From CAZLGM01 sp964623625 (lineage in GTDB: Bacteria > Desulfobacterota > Desulfobulbia > Desulfobulbales > Desulfocapsaceae), in NCBI GenBank assembly GCA_964623625.1, contig CAZUUJ010000007.1, positions 1 through 64,000 on the forward strand: a DNA stretch of 64,000 nt, in the 5' to 3' direction. A program made the translations under genes and the position numbers. Under the pieces are notes generated by a model that did no database searches, was not told where the DNA came from, and was given only the letters and a program-made list of their open reading frames with translations. Every line of letters starts with the position of its first letter. The stretch's first letter is position 1. Below, one piece after another: positions 1 to 7,354 of this stretch.

Positions 1-574
1 GTTCTCCCGGTTTCGAACTCTTCCAGAGAACGAAATCCATGGGATCGTTCTTTTTCTCATTTATTTCGATACGGGCGCCGGCCTGCATGTCTTCGAGATT
101 TCTGCCGGAGAGTTTACCGTACTCGGAAAAACCGGCAACCCGGTAATAGACATCACCCCCGGATGGGTAGGCCAGCCCTTTGTCGATCAGTTCCTGGATC
201 AGTTCGATCATCTCGCTGATATGCCCGGTGGCCTTTGGTTCTAAAGTGGGACGATCGACCCCGAGGCCATCCATGTCCACATAAAATTCCTCAATAAACC
301 GATTGGCCAGTTCTTCAGGGGTCGTCTGCTGCTCTTGAGCTCTCTTGATGATCTTATCATCGATGTCGGTGAAATTCCGTATATAGGTCACCGTGTATTC
401 CCGGTATCTCAAATAACGGACAATCATGTCAAAGGCGAGTGTCGAGCGGGCATGACCGATATGGCAATAATCGTACGATGTGATCCCGCACACGTAAAGC
501 TTCACATGATTCGGCTCTACCGTGTTTAGTACTTCCTTTTTCCGGCTGAGTGTGTTGTAAATACGAATTGGCAT
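1..574 (-). CDS. cysS: Cysteinyl-tRNA synthetase (C-terminal part cut off by window edge)
   Basis: Charges tRNA-Cys with cysteine in the cytoplasm. Reading leftward from the ATG at 574, the first 191 residues are visible. They open with a class I Rossmann catalytic domain: Cys29 in the motif VCGIT, a usual zinc ligand, and the HIGH ATP-binding signature at residues 38-41 (CHIGHARS). The run YIRNFTDIDDKI that follows is also typical of CysS. The usual length is about 460-490 residues, so roughly 60 percent lies outside the window. It is divergent from the permease starting at 721. Nothing looks odd in the visible part. Confidence 0.95.
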   Translation of the reverse strand, partial: MPIRIYNTLSRKKEVLNTVEPNHVKLYVCGITSYDYCHIGHARSTLAFDMIVRYLRYREYTVTYIRNFTDIDDKIIKRAQEQQTTPEELANRFIEEFYVDMDGLGVDRPTLEPKATGHISEMIELIQELIDKGLAYPSGGDVYYRVAGFSEYGKLSGRNLEDMQAGARIEINEKKNDPMDFVLWKSSKPGE

Positions 575-720
575 ATTGAGCAGATACGGTTTATATGCTG
601 GCAAAGCTTAAATAATATTCAAGGTACCCTTCACTCTTCTTCACAAAACAATCGGAAATAATGATCCGTCTGTTCGAGTGCGATTGCACAAAATAATCCG
701 AATGGGAGAAAAAGACAACA

Positions 721-2301
721 ATGAGTCTGGAAATAGATAGAAAACGATCATGGGCAGCAACAATGACGGCCTGGACCCATCCGAGGGTCATAACCATGCT
801 GTTTCTAGGTTTTTCCGCCGGTATTCCGATTCTGCTTATTTTTTCAACCCTTTCGGTCTGGCTTACCGAGGCGGGAGTAAGTAAATCCACTGTTACCTTT
901 TTCAGCTGGGCAGCTCTTGGATATTCCTTCAAGTTCGTCTGGGCGCCGATTGTCGATAAAATGCCAATTCCGGTTCTAACAAGTTTGCTTGGCAGGAGAA
1001 GAAGCTGGCTGTTGTTGTCACAACTCTTTATTATCGGTGCAATAGTCTGGATGGCTTCGATCAATCCGGTTTCTACCCAGCAAAGTCTGACAATCATGGC
1101 CCTGGGGGCTGTTCTGCTCGGCTTTTCATCGGCAACTCAGGATATAGTGATCGACGCGTATCGAATCGAATGCGCTGCCGAAAAGATGCAGGCACTGCTT
1201 TCATCTTCATATATTGCCGGATATCGAATCGGTATGATGGTGGCAGGAGCCGGTTCCCTTTACCTTGCAGCTGTATTCGGAACGACTCAGGGACAGTACA
1301 GTTTCGAAGCCTGGCGTTATGCCTATCTGATCATGGCGCTTGTGATGCTGGTCGGAGTTGTGACAACCCTGGTAAGTCCTGAACCCGACCTGAAGAACCG
1401 GACTCAAAATACAAAACAGTACTCGCTTTCCTACTACCTCAGGTTTCTGCTGCTGTTTGTCATCTGTGCCTCTGTTTTTGCCATGTGCTTTTTTTATTCC
1501 GCCCAGATAGCTGCAGAACTAAAGATTTTACTTGTTGAATCCTTCGGCCTGAATAAGAGGACTGGAGGTTTTATTATCGGCAGCATCAGACTGGCAGGGG
1601 CAATTATGTTTGCTTTTCTTGCCGCCAGAGTGGCTGTCTGGCTAAAGGTGGCGGACAAAAAAATGGTTCAGGAGACATACGTCGCTCCAGTGAAGGACTT
1701 TTTTGATCGTTATGGTCTGAAAACAGCCTGTATACTATTGTGCCTTATTGGCTTTTATCGGGTGTCCGATATCGTTTTGGGAGTTATTGCCAATGTCTTT
1801 TATATTGATATAGGTTTTTCCAAGGAAGCCATTGCCGGGGTCACCAAAACGTTCGGGCCGTGGATGACCATTTTAGGTGGTTTTTTGGGTGGGACTCTGG
1901 CAATTCGGTATGGAGTCTACAGGGTGCTGTTTTTGGGAGCATTTCTCTCATCGGTATCCAACCTATTGTTTATGCTGCTTGCCACCAACGGAGCCGGGAA
2001 TATCTCAATGCTGACCATTGTGATCATTTTCGACAATCTGTCAGCCGGCATTGCCACAACTGCTTTTGTCGCTTTCTTATCAGGGTTGACGCACATCTCG
2101 TTTACCGCTGTTCAGTACGCCATCTTTTCATCTCTGATGACCCTGTTTCCGAAATTGATCGGAGGGTATTCAGGAACAATGGTCTCTGCCTGGGGATATG
2201 AGTGGTTTTTTCTGTTTACCGCGCTCATCGGAATACCCGTCCTCATTCTGGTCCGGCTGGCAACTCAGCGACTGGATGTGAAAAATGAAAAGAATAGCTG
2301 A
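721..2301 (+). CDS. AmpG-like MFS permease (muropeptide transporter family)
   Basis: An inner-membrane major facilitator protein of 526 residues with about 12-14 hydrophobic segments. The start matches the AmpG family: LLGFSAGIP-type first helix, then a WAALGYSFKFVWAPIVDK segment and the loop GRRRSWLL, which corresponds to the AmpG GRRRGWL loop. AmpG proteins import anhydro-muropeptides for peptidoglycan recycling. An insertion around residues 300-350, between helices, is longer than in enterobacterial AmpG. The start at 721 has only a weak GGGAG upstream. No ampD or nagZ partner is nearby, so the substrate is inferred from family membership alone. Confidence 0.8.
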   Translation: MSLEIDRKRSWAATMTAWTHPRVITMLFLGFSAGIPILLIFSTLSVWLTEAGVSKSTVTFFSWAALGYSFKFVWAPIVDKMPIPVLTSLLGRRRSWLLLSQLFIIGAIVWMASINPVSTQQSLTIMALGAVLLGFSSATQDIVIDAYRIECAAEKMQALLSSSYIAGYRIGMMVAGAGSLYLAAVFGTTQGQYSFEAWRYAYLIMALVMLVGVVTTLVSPEPDLKNRTQNTKQYSLSYYLRFLLLFVICASVFAMCFFYSAQIAAELKILLVESFGLNKRTGGFIIGSIRLAGAIMFAFLAARVAVWLKVADKKMVQETYVAPVKDFFDRYGLKTACILLCLIGFYRVSDIVLGVIANVFYIDIGFSKEAIAGVTKTFGPWMTILGGFLGGTLAIRYGVYRVLFLGAFLSSVSNLLFMLLATNGAGNISMLTIVIIFDNLSAGIATTAFVAFLSGLTHISFTAVQYAIFSSLMTLFPKLIGGYSGTMVSAWGYEWFFLFTALIGIPVLILVRLATQRLDVKNEKNS

Positions 2302-2645
2302 TCGCCTCGTTTTTCAGGTTGCTTCTTTCAGGGTGTGAAAGTTGATAGGCTCAAAGGTTAAGCGTCCCTGATTTATACCCTGAAAGTCTAGAGTCCGAAT
2401 TCAGGAGATCAACAACAAAACCGGGTCGGCCTGAACCGGTCGAACTGCTGATAGGTTGGCCGGTAAAAGCCCTTTTTTAAAAAAAGACGGAGATTAAACG
2501 AGAAAGCGGGGTCTCATCCCGACTCCTATCAGTTATTATGGGCTTTTCATCGAATAGCAATAAAATTATTTCTACTCTGACTTTATGGAAGGCATGAGAG
2601 AAGAATGATTCAAGAAAGCGGAAAGAGAATCCGCTTTGACGGAAA
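2302..2645. other. Convergent intergenic region with several inverted repeats
   Basis: This 344-base gap separates two convergent genes and holds no credible gene. CTTTCAGGGT at 2325-2334 is perfectly complementary to ACCCTGAAAG at 2377-2386 (10-bp stem, 42-base loop). CTGATAGG (about 2449-2456) pairs with CCTATCAG (about 2525-2532), and AAAAGCCC (2465-2472) with GGGCTTTT (2540-2547). The last two stems interleave instead of nesting. A bidirectional 3'-end structure or a remnant of a small element are both possible. Confidence 0.5.
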
Positions 2646-3218
2646 TCAGGCGTGAACATCTCCGCGTTTGATTGCTGAATTGTAGTAGTGGCTCATCCTG
2701 GTTGTTGTCTCTTTATTATGAAAGGCAAAACCGATATGATACCCATCTTCGTTTTGGAGTTGATTGCACCACCTGCTGATGGCGATACCTTCTTCGGACT
2801 TGTTTGAGTCCGTATCATCAAGTGAGAATTGGATGAGCGAGTTTTTCATGATCGGTTCATCGGTAAATAGTCGCATTCCCCCTTTGGAGAAATCGATCGT
2901 CATCGCTTTGTGTATTTCCTTGGAGACCACATTGCCCGAATCGTTGAGATAAACGATGGTAATCGGTTGTTTGCTTGAAATCCGGGTATGCTTACGTCTG
3001 TTTAGTTTTGAACCGGTACTGCTTTTTTTTGTATCATCGGACTCAATGTACTGGGAACAGAGCGAATAGTTGGATGATTCACAGTATATTTGAATATGAT
3101 TGTCAAGAGGGATATACAACCCGTCTGTCCCGGTTTTCGAACCGCATTTTGACTCCTGCCAGCAAGGGCATGATGGGTCTTTGTTTCTGTCAGGGTTGGG
3201 TGCTCTGTTTCGAGTCAT
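2646..3218 (-). CDS. PilZ-domain protein (probable c-di-GMP receptor)
   Basis: A soluble 190-residue protein. Residues about 73-170 form a PilZ domain with both c-di-GMP signatures: RKHTR at 75-79 (RxxxR) and DFSKGG at 109-114 (D/NxSxxG). The N-terminal 60 residues are unusual in carrying Cys17, Cys19, Cys25, Cys46 and Cys54, perhaps a metal or redox site. This is inferred only from the cysteine spacing. It lies 106 bases downstream of the broken sigma-54 activator and on the same strand, so the two may be co-transcribed. The output target is unknown. Confidence 0.85.
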   Translation of the reverse strand: MTRNRAPNPDRNKDPSCPCWQESKCGSKTGTDGLYIPLDNHIQIYCESSNYSLCSQYIESDDTKKSSTGSKLNRRKHTRISSKQPITIVYLNDSGNVVSKEIHKAMTIDFSKGGMRLFTDEPIMKNSLIQFSLDDTDSNKSEEGIAISRWCNQLQNEDGYHIGFAFHNKETTTRMSHYYNSAIKRGDVHA

Positions 3219-3324
3219 TGAGATAATCCGCAGGTTGAAACAGTAAAAATATGAATGCTTCTAAAGAATATCTTGCAATATTTATACCTGCGAGGTGGTG
3301 CTTGTGGGCTTGACTTCCCGTTTC

Positions 3325-4643
3325 TCAGTAGGATTTGAGAGAGATGGAGTATTTCTTGATCTTATCATAAAAAGCGGTTTTACCGACGTTCAATGATGTG
3401 GCGGCAAGGGCGACGTTTCCCCCATGTTTTTTTAAGGCGGCGGAGATTACATGTTTCTCCATTATTGCCAGAATTTCTTTAAGAGATAACTCATCAGTGT
3501 TATCAACTAGAGAAAAAAACTCCTCCTGAGCTTCGTTTTCTCTGGGAGTGTTGAAGTGAAGGTCCCGCTCTGCGATGATATTACTTTTAGCAATAAGCAC
3601 AGCACGCTGGATAACATTTTCAAGCTCCCTGACATTTCCCGGCCAGTCATGTTCGATGAGCTTGTTTATAATCGTTTTGGGAACAAAATTGACGTCTTTG
3701 TTAAACGCTTTTCTGTACTTCTGGACAAAGTGGGCTACTAATTCGGAGATATCTTCCTTTCTTTCTCGCAGGGGAGGTATGGAAATATTAATGATATTGA
3801 GTCGATAATAAAGGTCCAGACGAAATTTTCCATCCTGTACAGCCTGGGCAAGATCAGTGTTGGTTGCGGCAATAATCCGGACATCGACATTAATCGCCTT
3901 GTTGCCGCCAACCCGGATAAATTCACCATTCTGAAGGATTCGTAACAGCGACGACTGCATTCTCGAGCTGATATCCCCTATCTCATCAAGCAGCAGTGTT
4001 CCACCGTCAACCACCTCAAATTTCCCTTTTTTCTGACTGATTGCCCCGGTAAAGGCGCCCTTCTCATATCCGAACAGATCACTTTCCAAGAGGGAATCGT
4101 TAATGGCGTTACAGTTGATTTTCAAAAACGGTTTGTCCCGTCTGTCAGATGTTTGATGGATCAGGTTGGCGATCAGTTCTTTTCCGGTACCGGATTCTCC
4201 TGTAATGAGAATAGTGGCGTTGGAGACTGCAACCTGGATTGCCATCTCCCGAAGTGACTGCATGACATTGCTTGATCCGATAATACCGGAACTTGAAATC
4301 TTGGCGTCAAGGTGATGTTTGAGAGTATTAACCTGCTTTGAGAGTTGACTCCTGACCCGTTCACTTTCGTTCAAGTCATCTATTTTGCTTGAGAGAATCG
4401 ATTCGATATTGGAGTGAAAAGCGGAGAGTTCCTCCTCTTTATTCTTCTGATCCGTAACATCATAAAAGATCACCCAGTACAACTGATCACCGCGATAACC
4501 GATAAAGGGGGCAATCGAATACTCGATATGAACATCATTGATGTTTGCCAGTTCAAGACCTATCGATTTCGGCTTGTTCAGCGACTTGCTGATAATGGCA
4601 AGCAGTTCAGTATAGAGCTTTTCCAGTGCTTTCTTACCTTTTT
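3325..4643 (-). CDS. Sigma-54 activator, 3' portion (PAS end, AAA+, Fis-type HTH) after a frameshift
   Basis: Encodes an enhancer-binding protein for RNA polymerase with sigma-54. Counting from the first in-frame ATG at 4482, Walker A GESGTGK is at residues 95-101 and the sigma-54 contact loop GAFTGA at 142-147. A Walker B region LLLDEIGD and a C-terminal Fis-like helix-turn-helix (GGNVALAATSLNVGKTAFY) follow. The reading frame continues upstream of 4482 to about 4643 and encodes the end of a PAS domain and a DVTDQ linker. The frame then needs a -1 shift to join the piece at 4578-4832. There is no receiver domain, so the signal probably enters through PAS. Joined length would be about 502 residues. 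Confidence 0.85.
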
Positions 4644-4832
4644 GTCGCTTGTATCATCATCAAGGAGCTTTTGGAAGAATTTGTCAGCGTTTTTGTTGGC
4701 GTATTCGACGGACTTGTCGCTGTTGATCAGCAAGACGGCTTCCGGCATGTTTTCTAGAAGAGATTTCTGGTTGTTAATGATCCTTGAAATCTCTTTAGCG
4801 GGATCGTCTTCTCTGTATGAATTCTGACTCAT
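4578..4832 (-). CDS. Sigma-54 activator, 5' portion (start of PAS domain) before a frameshift
   Basis: This is the N-terminal piece of the activator continued at 3325-4643. It begins at an ATG (MSQNS) or at an upstream GTG at 4856. Neither has a convincing Shine-Dalgarno. The sequence ENMPEAVLLINSDKSVEYAN is a typical PAS start. After DTSDKK the frame becomes nonsensical and stops at 4578, while the frame one base back continues a coherent PAS domain (KKALEKLYTELLAI). Without frameshifting it would yield only a short PAS fragment. Sequencing error, recent mutation and programmed frameshifting are all compatible with the sequence. Confidence 0.7.
   Translation of the reverse strand: MSQNSYREDDPAKEISRIINNQKSLLENMPEAVLLINSDKSVEYANKNADKFFQKLLDDDTSDKKVRKHWKSSILNCLPLSASR
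4637..4646 (-). other. Frameshift site CAAAAAG in sigma-54 activator gene
   Basis: On the minus strand the zero frame reads GAC AAA AAG GTA. The downstream PAS/AAA+ frame needs GGT AAG AAA GCA, that is, a -1 shift over C AAA AAG. This resembles the bacterial -1 slippery heptamer A AAA AAG except for the first base. Equivalently, one extra A in the five-A run would restore a single frame. I cannot tell these apart from one sequence. Confidence 0.75.
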
Positions 4833-4856
4833 GGTGTTGGCTGAATAGAAAAACAC

Positions 4857-5331
4857 AAAACGTAAAACAGATCACACCTTTTCCCAATTAAAACACGATT
4901 TTACGGTTGATCATGCCCGGTTGCTAGGCCTGTGTCCATGAAGAGGAGGTTGCCAGTCGGTTCAATTTCCCAAAAAAGATTTGACTTGAATTATTCCTCT
5001 CACGGTATCCCAAATACTATGTAACATATTGGAGTAAACAATAAAATGAAAATTGCGTTGAATTTCCATTATGGAGGTAAAAGGTTGGTAAAGATTGACG
5101 AGAAAACAGCCAGATAGGGAGTCCGCGAGTTTTTCGGAAATACGGAAAGCGTGGGGCGTCACTATTTACAGGCTTTGACAAGCTTTTTGGGGTCGAATAG
5201 AGAGAGCCGGATGAAGAATTTAAACTCAAAAAGGCAGAACGAGCAGGTTAAACTGTACAGGTTGAAATAATCTGTTTGGGGTCAGGAGTTTTTATGATTG
5301 CGGTCCTGTAGCGGAATAAGGAATGGTTTTG
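4857..5331. other. 475-base intergenic region, no gene seen
   Basis: Lies between two minus-strand genes. Short open frames here lack ribosome binding sites, family resemblance and codon bias. I see no strong hairpin or recognisable promoter. It presumably contains the promoter of the sigma-54 activator gene. Confidence 0.5.
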
Positions 5332-5754
5332 TTAATCAAATCCGTCAAATTCCGTTTTTCCGGTTTTTCGTCGTATCCAGTTCAGACCGTGCTGAACGGA
5401 CTTCTGTTCGATCAGCTTATTAACCAGTTTTCGTTTACCGGGGAAAACCATCAGTGATACCCCCAGCACAATTGTCAGGATACCTTGTCCGGGCATGAAC
5501 AGCATCAGAATGCCTGCCAATAGAAAGGTGAAACCGAAGATATTTCGAAGACAAAAAAGCATCAGACTATATAGTTTTGAATTGTTGTTGGTCGTTGTAT
5601 GGCCTTGGCGAATTTTGCTGAAAAAATCGCGGGGCAGTTTTGAAATAATCAATGGTATGATGAACAAACTGACCACAAAGGTGAGCACAGAGATCATGGC
5701 CAGCCATTGCAGCAGGAAGCTGTTCTGCTGAATAAAAACGAGAGAGGCGTTCAT
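5332..5754 (-). CDS. Small membrane protein, PGPGW-like
   Basis: A 140-residue protein with an N-terminal hydrophobic segment (about residues 12-36) and a second hydrophobic region at about 68-108. The second region contains MPGQG in a context (LFMPGQGILTIVLGVSLM) like the PGPGW transmembrane family, in which a Pro-Gly-rich turn joins two helices. A basic C-terminus (GKRKLVNKL, RRKTGK) probably faces the cytoplasm. AGGAG sits directly before the ATG. No function is established for the family. It follows prmA on the same strand after 142 bases, too far to assume one operon. Confidence 0.65.
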   Translation of the reverse strand: MNASLVFIQQNSFLLQWLAMISVLTFVVSLFIIPLIISKLPRDFFSKIRQGHTTTNNNSKLYSLMLFCLRNIFGFTFLLAGILMLFMPGQGILTIVLGVSLMVFPGKRKLVNKLIEQKSVQHGLNWIRRKTGKTEFDGFD

Positions 5755-5896
5755 TTCTCCTGCGTTGGGTTAAATCCACTCATTTATATTCCTGAATCCG
5801 TGAGCATTCGCTAGTAAAGGTAAAACACAATCATATTAAGTATTCCTGTATAATATCAATATACTATAAACGAAAATCACGTTTTTTGTCACGGAT

Positions 5897-6730
5897 TCAG
5901 GTGTTTTTCAATAACCACGATCGCCAGTTCCCATCTGAGGATCTCTCTACAAGATTGAGGCTGTTTATCGGCAGGGCTGAGAGCAACTCTTCTTCCATTG
6001 ACGGCATAAAGCCCGAGATCAGGTAATAGGTAGCACTCCAGAATTCCGGGTTTTCAAAGAGCTGGATCAGCAGCCCCTTGTACAGGTTACAGATCACCAG
6101 ATCACTTTGGAACGGTGGAAGTTGTTTGAGCAGATCGACCTGTTCGATGGTGACCGTCTTTTGACAATCATTGAGGTGAACATTTTTTTCAGCCACACTG
6201 CAGGCAAGCGGATTATAGTCATATCCAATGATCTTCTTGGCGCCAAGCAGCGCGCAGCTGATTGAAAGAATTCCGGTGCCGGTACCAAAATCGACAACCG
6301 AGTCGAGTTGCAGATCCATTTGCCGATACAATTTGACCAGACTCTGCATGCAGAGTCTGGTGGTCGGATGAAAGCCGGAACCGAAGATAACACTCGGGTC
6401 AAGAAGAATGTCGATTAAACCCTGCTGCTTTTCTCTCTTTTGCTGTTCCCATATAGGACAAACATGCAGAGGTTTCACGGTAAAAGAAGTGATGTCGAGT
6501 CCTGCCTCCCAGTCACGATAGTCAAGATCAGCTTGGTAAATTAGTTTCGCTTTTTTTTCCCTGCGAATTGATTCGATAAGCTCTTTTTTGTCATGGTGAA
6601 AAAAGAGAAGAGCGGTGTCGTCTTCAATCCATGTCCCGATGTGATCGGGATCATCAATTTGGCCGATATCGGTTGTGTTGAAATTGTACACCCAGAGGTG
6701 GTCGTATTGTTGATGTGGAGGTTTTAACAT
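5897..6730 (-). CDS. prmA: PrmA-like ribosomal protein L11 methyltransferase
   Basis: A SAM-dependent class I methyltransferase of 277 residues. The PrmA-specific segment GSGFHPTT is at 117-124 (GTGTHPTT in the family). SAM-binding motif I DFGTGTG is at 147-153, the acidic strand YDYNPLA near 170, and motif IV ICNLYKG at 213-219. PrmA usually has N-[LI] in motif IV, so the match here is looser, and the N-terminal substrate-recognition half is divergent. It may therefore be a PrmA paralogue for another protein. It begins six bases after the nitroreductase, as the last gene of a three-gene minus-strand operon. Confidence 0.8.
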   Translation of the reverse strand: MLKPPHQQYDHLWVYNFNTTDIGQIDDPDHIGTWIEDDTALLFFHHDKKELIESIRREKKAKLIYQADLDYRDWEAGLDITSFTVKPLHVCPIWEQQKREKQQGLIDILLDPSVIFGSGFHPTTRLCMQSLVKLYRQMDLQLDSVVDFGTGTGILSISCALLGAKKIIGYDYNPLACSVAEKNVHLNDCQKTVTIEQVDLLKQLPPFQSDLVICNLYKGLLIQLFENPEFWSATYYLISGFMPSMEEELLSALPINSLNLVERSSDGNWRSWLLKNT

Positions 6731-6736
6731 GAGGAA

Positions 6737-7354
6737 TCATTCTTTATCCGCAAGAGGGAGCGATACGAGCAGCTCTTCAAGATGCCGTTTAGGAACATGG
6801 TGGACTTGGGTTTCATCGCGCCAGTATCGGGTGTCATCTTGCGTACGGCATTTTTCTAAAACAACACGTTCCCCAGGTTTGCCGAGAGCAACGATCAATT
6901 TAAGAGACAACTGGGAGGGTAGCACAAAAAGATGGGCCACCTTGGGCGAAAATGCCCCAATGCGACAGCCGCCTAATCCCAGACTAGTCGCCCCGAGAAG
7001 AATGTTCTGTGTAAAGATTCCCAGGTCAATCATGGCGTCTGATGGAGCGACGTTAAGTCGATCTTCATTTAAAAAACAGAGGATATAGCCCTGTGGACGT
7101 TCATCGACTGCCGGTCCATACCAATCCGATAGATATCCGGCCCAGCCGAGATGAGGGAATATCCTGTCGCTGATATCTCGGTCAACGACAACCATGAACT
7201 GAAATGGTTGACCGTTACGTGCTGAACCACCCAGTCTGGCCAAGTCAATTAGCCGTCTGATTATGTCATCATCCAGATTTTTTCCCGAAGCAAAGCGTCT
7301 GAATGTTCTTGTCTGCCGGATCAGCGTTTTAACATCTGAATAGGAAATAGTCAT
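6737..7354 (-). CDS. Nitroreductase-family FMN oxidoreductase
   Basis: A 205-residue protein of the NfsB-like flavin fold. Residues 10-22 (LIRQTRTFRRFAS) are the conserved FMN phosphate-binding start. ARLGGSARNGQPFQFMVV contains the Ser/Asn-Gln-Pro-Phe motif. GATSLGLGGCRIGAFSP is the C-terminal FMN-binding loop of the family. Such enzymes reduce nitro compounds, quinones or specific metabolites using NAD(P)H. The physiological substrate here is unknown. Its ATG overlaps the stop of the upstream DUF748 gene as ATGA, so translation is coupled. Why a flavoenzyme is tied to an envelope protein is not evident. Confidence 0.85.
   Translation of the reverse strand: MTISYSDVKTLIRQTRTFRRFASGKNLDDDIIRRLIDLARLGGSARNGQPFQFMVVVDRDISDRIFPHLGWAGYLSDWYGPAVDERPQGYILCFLNEDRLNVAPSDAMIDLGIFTQNILLGATSLGLGGCRIGAFSPKVAHLFVLPSQLSLKLIVALGKPGERVVLEKCRTQDDTRYWRDETQVHHVPKRHLEELLVSLPLADKE

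Noticed and set aside
591..1097. 168-residue minus-strand frame overlapping the AmpG-like permease
   Set aside because: Lies within the permease coding sequence, shows no domain, and the permease has clear family motifs.
4637..4646. Transcriptional slippage at the A-run as explanation of the frameshift
   Set aside because: Slippage usually needs about eight or more identical bases and only five are present. A ribosomal shift, mutation or error remain more likely.
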